This document shows, piece after piece, positions 55,918-64,000 of a DNA stretch of 64,000 nt. The translations under genes and the position numbers were made by a program. Below the pieces are notes generated by a model, which ran no database searches, was not told where the DNA came from, and saw only the letters and a program-made list of their open reading frames with translations. Position 1 is the first letter of the stretch. Each line of letters begins with the position of its first letter. The stretch spans positions 1 to 64,000 of the forward strand of contig JABSTR010000965.1 in the NCBI GenBank assembly GCA_013339765.2, written 5' to 3'. The DNA is from Haemaphysalis longicornis (Eukaryota > Arthropoda > Arachnida > Ixodida > Ixodidae).

Positions 55918-57679
55918 GGTACTTTTGTTATTTACCCTTTAAGCATACATTGTTAAATCACTTCATAGCATAGTTCCTAATATCCATTGAACTTAAGATA
56001 AGGCAGGCATTCCTGTGATGCCTAAAATCATAATGTTCTAAATCCGTGCATCCTTCAGCTTGCCACGAAAAAATGTTTAAGAAAATAAGTACGCAGGAAG
56101 CAGCAAACAAAAAAAAACTGTTGTTTGGTTAGGCTCGAAACAACACTTATGTGACATACAACCTAACAAAATAAAATGTTGATTTGCTTATTTGTTGTTA
56201 TTCCGCGTAATGGAGCGATATATTAGAAAATTTATTGCATTGCAACAAATAATCTCAGCTGGACCACCTCCCAGCGAGCGCAAGAAACTACAGAAAAACA
56301 GCATTAACTGAAACCGTGAAACAAAAAGTTGCACCCCTCGTCCGCTAAAGCTTACTTGTGCTCACTGTGTGCGTTGATTTATAAAACCCTTTCATGCACG
56401 GGTTCCAAAGATTTTCTATTGGCTATGTGAAAGCTTTCATGCTTTCACTTTTCACTTTTTTGGGCAAACATACTCCCGCAGGTATGCAAGCTGTTGCACG
56501 AGTTTTCGGATGTTTTCGTAAAGGGACCTCTTAAAAGGAACACTGGCGTAAAACGGCGCGTAATAAGCAGAACACACTTTAGTATCCCGGAGGAGCTGAA
56601 ACACATGCCTTATCACATTGCTGAATAACGTGCGACTACAACTGAATGGCGGTAAAACCTCACTAGCATCAAGTACGCTAGCAGGTCACATCATTCAGCA
56701 GTAGCACGTACAGCCGTTAGGACTGTGATTGTGATCACATTCCTAGAACTACAAAAACGCTGTAATACCCAGAGACTCATTTAGAAAATTTCAAGTTCTG
56801 GCGTAAAACGTCGCAGTGTTGAGCTGGAGTTTCGGAGTTCCTTATTTAAATCTTCTGGTAGGGATCTCACCGACCCCACAGGCGCGCTTGAGGACTACAT
56901 TACTACCAGCAAACATCCTCATGACACCAACATAACGATTGATAAATACGCAGCAGTAGCTTTTTGGGAACACGATGGAACTTCTTGTTACGCTCTACCT
57001 TGGCGATGGTCGGATGTCCGCGTTGTTAGTTACAAATTCGATTAACCAAGATGATGTGGTGCGCAACCACCTCCGCATTGATACGATGAAAGGGTGTTCC
57101 CGGTGACTCTGTTTTGTGTTATTCCAAACGTAAGAACTCTTGAAACATTGTGCGAGAAGTGGTTGTATGTGTTCCCGGCTACCAAAAACAGGGGGTTGTT
57201 AATTGCGCAGAATTCGCATTAGTGTTTTGAAGCTTCCCCTTCATCTGCCTCTGTCCACAGGACCTTTCGCATGACAAACGTGCGTGATTCGCGGCTGCCC
57301 GGCTTGAAATCTGTGTAATAAAGTATGCCAATAATGTGGATAACATAAACGTGTTTTTAAACTAGTGCTTCATTGAATATTGGAGTTTAGGTGAAAATGC
57401 GTGAAGAAGGAAAAATCCAGCAACTTTGTCTCGCCTCCGGGCTGCATTCTCAGGACTGAAAAACCTTAAAGATAACTCGGCAATTTTTTCTCATGTTAAC
57501 ACTAGTGTTTTGCCTGCATGCATGCCGGTCGATTCTTGCAGAGTTTGTTGCATCAGGTTTGAGGCCTTAGCATCATGGCTTTGGTAATAAAATCCGAGGG
57601 CTTGCCAAACAGCCTGTTCAGTCAGTACTTTGTCCTGTGCGGACCATAGCATGGTTTGTAGCCTACTAGTATTTCTTGA
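55918..57679. other. Shared sequence of the duplication, no gene seen
   Basis: Matches 36830-37537 and 38667-39690 of copy 1, joined without the LINE fragment. No coding region or RNA gene was recognised. Confidence 0.6.
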
Positions 57680-58066
57680 TCATAAAAACTGAAATTAGCG
57701 CTTTAAAGAACAGGACACACATAAGAGAAAATAGACAGACTGGCGCTACTTCAACTGATTTATTCACAAGCTAGAACTTCGCATTTATACAATGACAGAC
57801 TCGATCATGCGCAGAGTGAACCATTTGAATGACAACTCCCAACCAATCATCGCAACAAATACATAGATAACCGCAGCCGTAAACACTAAGTCATACAAGA
57901 TAAAAATTCCAACTCAAGGAAAAAAGGGCAACGGAAGTGTCCCTGACACAATCAGTACCAAATTTCTTGATGTAAAACGCCTACAAACCCAGTATAGCGC
58001 TAATCCCAGTTTTTATGGTCATGAACCAACTAGCCCAGCAACAAGTTTTACTATACTATTCTTGAG
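57680..58066 (-). mobile_element. Penelope-end-like insertion private to duplicate 2
   Basis: Absent from copy 1, where the flanks meet near 39712. Ends are inverted: CATAAAAACTGAAATTAGCGCT on the left, and CATAAAAACTGGGATTAGCGCT on the other strand at the right. On the - strand AATAAATCAGTTG precedes a GTGTGTCC..CTTTAAAGCGC tail, the same layout as the 3' end of the Penelope-like element at 28995-29211. ATTTCTTGA before it and ATTCTTGAG after it suggest a target duplication. It carries no coding sequence. Family assignment is by resemblance only. Confidence 0.5.
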
Positions 58067-58504
58067 TTTTCACTAAGGTGGTTCCTATTCCAAACGAGTA
58101 CCTATCTTCTGTTAAGTTTGTCTATGGTCTGTGTGATTTAAAGAAGAGTGTCTGGTGAATGATTGGTGGCTAGAAGGGGCCAATTTGACATTTTCGGCTT
58201 CTAGAGTGAATATTACTAGTCAGCCGCAAGGTAGGATCAATTTCAGTTAAAATTTTGATTCTCCCGTCAAATCGTGTTTTATGACTTCTCCCATGACGTC
58301 ACATGTACGGGTCTTCAAGAGAACTTATAGTGAGCTGTTGAGTCTGCAGCGGGCTGCGGATCCTCGGCTGCCGTTATTCCCTCGTAAATGGGTCACCATA
58401 GCTGTTCTGGCACACGCTATGCATTGTTTTCTGACCGTATTTTCACCTGGTTTGTTTTTGTTACGACAGGTAGTAACCGTTTTCTGAAACATGGGTAGTT
58501 AAAA

Positions 58505-59602
58505 TAGGTTGATCGGTCGCCGACGTCAATCGATCGAATAGATGATCCGATGAGATGACAATTCGCTGGCTCGTTGGCCGACGGCACTAGCCTGCGATAC
58601 TCTACTCCAAGTAATTTAAAATGCACAATATGTACACTTTATTTACATTACGTATTTACAACTCATGGCTCGTGATCACAAACAAGAGGTCGGGCAAGGC
58701 CCGCGTCGGGCGGGGCTCGCCACTCTCCACCTCTCCTCTTTGGTCTCTGTCCATTCAATCCATCCAAACATCAAACTCATCGGTTTACCAACCAAACACC
58801 GCCCACAAACGGGACGTCATAACATGAGAGTGAGAAAGGCTCATTCATTAGCCCACCTGCCGCCACTGATTGGCCACCGTGACAACAAAGCTCGGCGGTT
58901 CAAAACAGTCACGTGAGCAAACTTTCTTACTCTCACACAGCAACCCAGAGGTGTTCCCAAAACACAAATATAACACAAATGAAAACCAACAAACTAAAAG
59001 CAGACCCAACTCCGGGAATCGGCTCTCGGGCGGCACGTGCTAAAGTATTGACATACCGTGCACGCCTATGTTTGTGCTCCACGCCGCCAGAATTCCTTTC
59101 CTCTGTTAAAACGTGGAGCGCCTACCTACTGACGCATCCCAGCCGCCGAGTTGTCAGGTTCAGACGCGTGACGAACGCAAACTTCGCGGAGTTACTTTGA
59201 GCAGTGAAACTATCACAGACAGAACTTCAGGTGACCCTCTTCCTATGTTTTGACCCAAGGTTTGACCCCTTGACCGACCTTCAGCTTCTGTCTGGTTAGG
59301 GGATTCCTCGCAAGGAAATCCTTCTCCGAAAACTTACATCGCGTTCAGCTATTGAGGGACCGACGCGTTTGTATGCCGCGTCTCCGGGGCCAGCTCGTCG
59401 GGTGGGCACGAAAGCGCTGTGAATAACACAGCCCTCCGCAGTTGCTCCTTACGCCCTTCACGCCAAGTCCGCTTGGCCGCGTGAAAAACAAACACCATAC
59501 AGGTAAACAAGCTAACCCCAGTCAAAGATATCTAGCTGCCTGGCGGTTTTTAATTATAGAGTGAGGGGCCCGACCTTAAGATGGGTATTTTATACAGATA
59601 CG
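58505..59602 (-). other. Possible solo LTR or similar insertion, second copy
   Basis: Counterpart of 40150-41262 inside the second duplicate, with the same TATA-like and AATAAA signals on the - strand. The duplication ends at its right edge. Confidence 0.35.
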
Positions 59603-60059
59603 AGTGACCGCGCATATCTTGGCACTATTAGTGAAGAACTTGCGCCACATATTGCTACTGCCCATAGATTCAGTGACAGTTCGGAAAGGAGCTCTACAGT
59701 GGATGACTTGCATGCCGTCAATCCCACCGTAGGACAAATCCAGAATCGCGTGTTCTGGTGTATTGAAGTGAAAGAGGAAACTCATGTGTGTGCAACTCGG
59801 TACTGGCATCGTCAGTAGTCTTGTGGTTTAAAGCCAAATACTGGCCTTAAACTAGTTGCCTGACACGTAGCGAAGCTCAACATTACGCTATATTTCTGTT
59901 GGAGGTGCTGGGTAAAGGCTGTGAACACCGCATGCACAGAAGAAGAGGCTGCTGGGAAGACAGAGTGCCCGAGAGGGAGCTGACGCCTGTCCATCAACGG
60001 TACCAGTCGTCGGATTCGGGACGGTACGCCTGAGTAGGAACCACTGCCATGATAAGCAG
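59603..60059. other. No gene recognised before the second gypsy element
   Basis: Spacer after the duplication. It probably includes the 5' part of the gypsy element that follows, but no LTR, primer site or gag start could be identified. Confidence 0.4.
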
Positions 60060-60129
60060 GGTAGCGGCAACGCGCACCGCGCCCACGACCACTATAGCAA
60101 ACGACAACGTCAGTCCATGTCAGTTCATG

Positions 60130-61290
60130 TTTCATCAGCCCCGAAAAAATCCACCTTTCATGGAGACATCTTTGAAGACCGGAGGTTTGGTTGGAGCTTT
60201 ATGAATGGGGTGCGGAAGCCCTTCGATGTATACTTCTCCCTCAATAAATACGCAAGGGCTTAGTTTGAAAACCATGGAATGAATGGTCAACCTGGGATGA
60301 ATTTCGGGGCAGGTTTCTAGCTAACGATGAGAGGAATTACCGCAAGTAAAAGGGGAAACTGCACTACCACTGTAGAATCCTGCGTCCAAACGAGAGTGTT
60401 ACCGTGTATTACGAAGACATGACTCGTCTTTTCAGGCGTTGCTGACCCAAGCATGGCTGAGGACAAAAAGCCCCCGTCACCTTTGCGAGGCGTTACACTG
60501 GAGCTGTTTCCGGGCTAGTGCGCATGCGCCGTGTACCGTTTTGAGTTCGTCAATGAACCCTCGACATTAGAAAGGACGCTGGAGCAGCGCTCCAGACAGT
60601 ACGACCACAGTCAAGAGCTGCGCGTCCGGTGGACGTACTCTCTGCTGCCTTGGCCAGCAGCCAGACGTGAGCTGATTCATTCGATAGTTTGGGAAGAACT
60701 TCCCCACCGCAAACAAGCACCGGCTTCGCCGACGTATGACTCACTATCAGAAGTCGTTCGGGAGCAAGTGCGGCAAGTGGTCGGGAACCAGTTGAAGTTG
60801 ATATGCCGGCAACTCGGCAGACCCCTACATACGGTGTCGCTCTCCAACACAACCGCTCCGTACGACACTCCAAACGTCGCCCCTACAACGTCTGCCGCCA
60901 CCTATGCCGCGTCCGGTGACGGCACCCTGACTAATCGCCAGACTGGATATTGACGTGTCCTGGTAACCATTAGAAAGACGGACTTGTGGCGTGCACCGGA
61001 TAGCCGGCCACTGGGTTTTCGTTGTGAGTACAGGTCATGCCCGTACCGCCGTGCAGGTCTCCGCAGTTTTCAGACCAATGCACGCTGCTGTAGAAACGGT
61101 GAACGGCAACATGAAATTCAGGAGCGCTGCTTGCACAGCACAATTTGTCGACATCTAGCCTTGAGGAAACAAGGCCGTCAACATCACCTTATCGTTACCG
61201 CTCACCAAGCCCTCGTCGCCCCTACGGTTTTACTCCGGCGCGCCCGCAGAGCCCGGTTCGCGAAAACTGAGACCAGCTACCTCTGCAGGT
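60130..61290 (+). pseudogene. Gag of the second gypsy element, broken
   Basis: Pieces of a retrotransposon gag in several frames: FHGDIFED near 60158, then DVYFSLNKYAR and WDEFRGRFLANDERNYR, NESVTVYYEDMTRLFRR near 60390-60440, and from 60531 a frame with FEFVNEPSTLERTLEQRSRQYD. The order and the spacing fit a gypsy capsid domain. Near 61000 a zinc knuckle is scrambled by a small indel (RCEYRSCPYR in place of a CX2C start). Stops near 60350 and 60955 disable it. Confidence 0.75.
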
Positions 61291-61741
61291 GGGGTCGCTG
61301 AACGGGACGCTGGTGCAGATCCTCCATGATGCTCTAGATGACGTCCCGGGGAAACCGACGCAAACAGAAACTGACGGGAAACGAGCCAGATCTGATCTCG
61401 CCGTGACTATCGACGGTTATGACGTGACTGCGATAGTGGACACAGGTGCCGACTACTCGGTAATCAGCAGCAACCTGGCAGAGGAGCTAAAGAAGGTCCT
61501 CACGCACTTGAACGGACCCCACATTCGCACCACGGGTGGTCATGTCATCACGCCTACAGGTCGATGCACAGCTAGGGTCGGCATCCGTGGCTACGCCTAC
61601 GTCGCTGACTTCATCCCACTCCCAGAGTGTTCCAGAAATGTAATACTGGGTATCGAGTTCCTTCAAGCAAATGGCACCTACATTGAACCGGCAATCATCT
61701 ACGGTGACATTCTCGACACCAGGAGTCATCGCTACAAATAG
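61289..61741 (+). CDS. Protease fragment of the second gypsy element
   Basis: Intact 150-codon frame with the aspartic protease signature: TIDGYDVTAIVDTGADYSVI (active-site Asp), a TTGGHVITPTGRCTARV segment and CSRNVILGIEFLQANG. The flanks are broken, so it would not be made as part of a polyprotein. The ATG at 61289 is within gag-pol sequence and has no special meaning. Confidence 0.8.
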   Translation: MGSLNGTLVQILHDALDDVPGKPTQTETDGKRARSDLAVTIDGYDVTAIVDTGADYSVISSNLAEELKKVLTHLNGPHIRTTGGHVITPTGRCTARVGIRGYAYVADFIPLPECSRNVILGIEFLQANGTYIEPAIIYGDILDTRSHRYK

Positions 61742-62279
61742 CGCACAAGTGTAGCAAGTCCGCGTCCCCCGCGTAGTCGACGACGACGCCATGGTTCCAC
61801 CCAGAAGTAGTGTCGTCACCTTCGTGAAAAGGGACATGCCCGAATGCTGCGAATGATTAGTGGAAGGCATTACGAACTTGATTTTAGAAAAGTAAATCTG
61901 TGTTACAAGGGGCCTTGTTCCGCCGGCGTGATGGCTGCACAATAGCCATATTCACAAACTGTGGAACCAGGCTCCAACACTTCGCAAAAGGAACCTCGCA
62001 TCGCCTCGCTCTACGAGTTTGTTCAATTGACAGATCTGCATGCAGCGGGGACAGACCAGACTGATTTATCGGGTCTGAAAGAGGTCGTGGGATTACTAAA
62101 CATGAGCCACACCTCTTGCCTGAACGAAAAAAGCAGCTGACAGACCTCCTCGAAGATTTTCGCTAGTGCGTTTCCACTACTTCAAAGTTCGGACAAACCC
62201 CTGTTGCCAAACAGCAAATCATTGTAGACAAAGCAACAAAGCCAGCATGCCATCACCCATAGCGCGTATCCTAAAAGGA

Positions 62280-63480
62280 GCGTGAAACATCCAGAATAAA
62301 GTAAAAATGCTACAAGACGATGTGATACAACCGTCGAAAAGTCCGTTGGCATCCCTACTGGTGCTAGTTGAGAAGAGAGACAAAAAATTACGCTTCTCTG
62401 TCGATTTCAGGAAACTGAATCGCGTTACAAAAAAAATACGTCTATCCGCTCCAGCGTATGAACGATGGTTTGGACCGGTTTCGCACTGCCAAATTTTTCT
62501 TGTCCATATCTCTTAACAGCGGATACTGGCAGATCGAGGTTTATGAGCGAGATAGCCAGAAGACCGCTTTTGTCACCCCTGATGGGCTATACGAGTTCAA
62601 AGTGCTCCCATTCGGTCTTGCCTTGCACCCGCCACATTCCATCGAATGATGGATTCTGTCTTGGCGGTCTCAAATAACCGTCATGTCTCGTTTACCTTGA
62701 TGATGTCATAGTGTTCTTCGCAGCATTCGACGAACATCTACACAGGTTGCGACTGGTCCTCAAACCCATCAAATTGGCTACAATAATATAAAGCCGGGAA
62801 AATGCAACTTTCGCTACAAGCAGCTGCTGTTTCTAGGACATGTTTCTAGGAGTCTCCGCAGATCCTGAGGAGACGGCAGCTGTTTCAGGTTTCCCGAGAC
62901 CAGCTGATAAAAAGACCGTTAGGCGCTTTCTGGAACTTGCCGGTTATTACATGTTCTTCGTCGAAAATTTCTCGGATATTGCGGAACCACTGACGCGACT
63001 GACCAAAGAGGACGCACCTTTTCTGTGCAAGAGGAACAAGAAGTTACCTCCAATGAGCTGCGAGACCGGTTACAAACAGCGCTAATACTTGCTCATTTCG
63101 ACGAACATGTGGATACGGAAATCCGCACGGACGACAGTAATGTCGGTCTCGGCGCAGTGCTCCTTTAATGGAAAGAAGGCGCTGAGAACGCTCTAGCCTA
63201 CGCCAGTCACGCTCTTTCAAAAAGGAAGAGTGAATATTCCACGACTGAAAACGAGTGTCGTGCCGTCGTCTGGGCAATGAGCAAGTTCCGACCGTATCGT
63301 ATATACCGCCGCTTTAAAGTTGTCAGCGATCACCACTCGTTGTGCTGGCTTGCAAACCTGAAGGACCCATCTGGACGCCTTGCTCGATGAGCCTCCGGTT
63401 GCAAGACTATGACATGACAGTCGTGTACAAGTCGAGACGTAAGCACAGTGACGCTGACTGCTTATCCCGGGCGCCCATCG
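62280..63480 (+). pseudogene. Reverse transcriptase and RNase H of the second gypsy element, broken
   Basis: In order: LQDDVIQPSKSPLASLLVLVEKRDKKLRF and VDFRKLNRVTK (62307-62440), frameshift, LNSGYWQIEVYERDSQKTAF and LYEFKVLPFGL (62510-62620), frameshift, VYLDDVIVFFA with the catalytic Asp pair (62693-62704), the connection VRRFLELAGYYMFFVENFS (62905-62975), frameshift, RNase H with RTDDSNVGLGAVLL (first catalytic Asp near 63130), STTENECRAVVWAM (63240), VVSDHHSLCWLA (63318) and DADCLSRAP (63450). Long motifs were read across frames to place them. No working enzyme is possible. Confidence 0.85.
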
Positions 63481-63518
63481 ATTCAGGGAGCCCAGAAGCA
63501 AACGACGACGTTCCCTTT

Positions 63519-64000
63519 CTTAGGGCCGTTACCGACTCCCAAATGCCCAACTCCAACGCGCCGAACTTGAACTACTGCTGCTCATACAGCATTTAGAAGG
63601 CCTTGATGTCCGTGTTCCACGTGCCTTTACCCGGAACGTCTCGTCGTTCAGCCTTCGGAACGGCGTGCTCTACAAACCGAAATTTTGTCAATGCAGAGGA
63701 CTTGTTTCTATAGTCATAATAACAGCCATGCGGCCCGACATTTTGCACGCCTGTACGACGAAAATTCTGCGGGGCATCTGGGTATTAGCTGTACTATAGC
63801 GAGGATTTGCCTGAAGTGAAGTATTATTGCCTAAATTGTTGCAAACAGTTAGCACTATGTAAGATCTGGGCCGACTGCTTCCTTAGGGCTACACACTCCC
63901 AAATGCCCCAACTCCAACGCGCCGACCTTAAACCGCTTTTTTCAACAGCATTTAGAAGGCCTTGATGCGCGTGTTCCACGTGCCTTTCACCCGGAAACAT
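63519..64000 (+). repeat. Local direct duplication, 363 bp apart
   Basis: CTTAGGGC...ACTCCCAAATGCCC...ACTCCAACGCGCCG...CATTTAGAAGGCCTTGATG...GTGTTCCACGTGCCTTT at 63519-63640 recurs at 63882-64000 with small differences. The second copy runs off the window. Confidence 0.85.
63700..63875 (+). pseudogene. Degenerate H2C2 region before integrase
   Basis: MRPDILHAC near 63728, GHLGISCTIARICLK near 63773-63818 and a HYVRS-like end near 63853 match the His-and-Cys region that precedes gypsy integrase. Stops interrupt it. It ends at the start of a local duplication (63882). Confidence 0.5.

Larger units (their letters stand above)
53118..59602 (+). repeat. Segmental duplication, copy 2
   Basis: Direct repeat of 34001-41262 (ATACGCAGACTAAAAGG at the start, TTTTATACAGATAC at the end). 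It lacks the 1.1-kb LINE fragment of copy 1 and has its own insertion at about 57680-58066. Differences elsewhere are substitutions and short indels. Confidence 0.9.
60060..64000 (+). mobile_element. Second Ty3/gypsy element, + strand, decayed and cut by the window edge
   Basis: Gag, protease, reverse transcriptase, RNase H and a degenerate H2C2 region follow in gypsy order on the + strand. No LTR, primer binding site or integrase core is visible in the window; the 3' end lies outside it. Almost every domain is interrupted by stops or frameshifts, so it is much older than the - strand element at 21432-28994 and from a different family: its protease and gag differ. Confidence 0.85.

Noticed and set aside
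1..64000. CRISPR arrays, bacterial operons, rRNA or tRNA genes
   Set aside because: No regular spacer-repeat array, no ribosome-binding or operon layout, and no cloverleaf or rRNA sequence could be recognised; intron signals and mobile elements are eukaryotic.

Overview
This is eukaryotic DNA, most likely from an arthropod and best matched by a hard tick. The organism call is an inference from three things: a gene with sushi (complement-control) exons separated by introns of 5 to 15 kb, introns filled with Penelope-like, Ty3/gypsy, I-type LINE and hAT elements, and an AT-rich background. No prokaryotic gene layout, CRISPR array or RNA gene could be supported.

Host gene. Four sushi-domain exons lie on the + strand at 3474-3650, 9268-9456, 17183-17372 and 32776-32964. 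Each starts and ends in phase 1 with an AG acceptor and a GTAAGT donor. Exons 2 to 4 are close relatives and look like products of exon duplication. Exon 3 carries one extra T that shifts its frame. No first or last exon, signal peptide or membrane anchor was recognised, so the gene extends beyond the window or its ends were missed.

Layout. Bases 1-343 are a minisatellite of about 43 bp. Bases 344-13924 are intron or intergenic DNA around exons 1 and 2. A hAT element with an 8-bp target duplication occupies 13933-16518. Between exons 3 and 4 sits a three-layer nest: an I-type LINE (about 18750-19573 and 29212-32020) is split by a Penelope-like element (19574-21431 and 28995-29211), which is split by a GC-rich Ty3/gypsy element on the - strand (21432-28994, LTRs about 99% identical, CAGT target duplication). 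That gypsy element has a clear -1 frameshift signal between gag and protease.

Downstream of exon 4 a segment of about 6.1 kb occurs twice as a direct repeat (34001-41262 and 53118-59602). Each copy has a private insertion: a LINE fragment in the first, a Penelope-end fragment in the second. Between them lie a nearly full-length LINE (about 43717-49142), an unassigned 131-residue ORF (42221-42616) and two abutting elements with related inverted ends (about 49201-50904 and 50896-51982). The window ends in a second, decayed Ty3/gypsy element on the + strand (about 60060-64000) with a local duplication at the edge.

The genes do not form a pathway. The sushi exons are the only likely host coding sequence; the rest is a layered record of transposition, mostly dead copies. 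The observations most worth following are the frameshift signal, the nested insertion with its internal clock, the 6.1-kb duplication and the broken sushi exon. I did not find a clearly new biological system.
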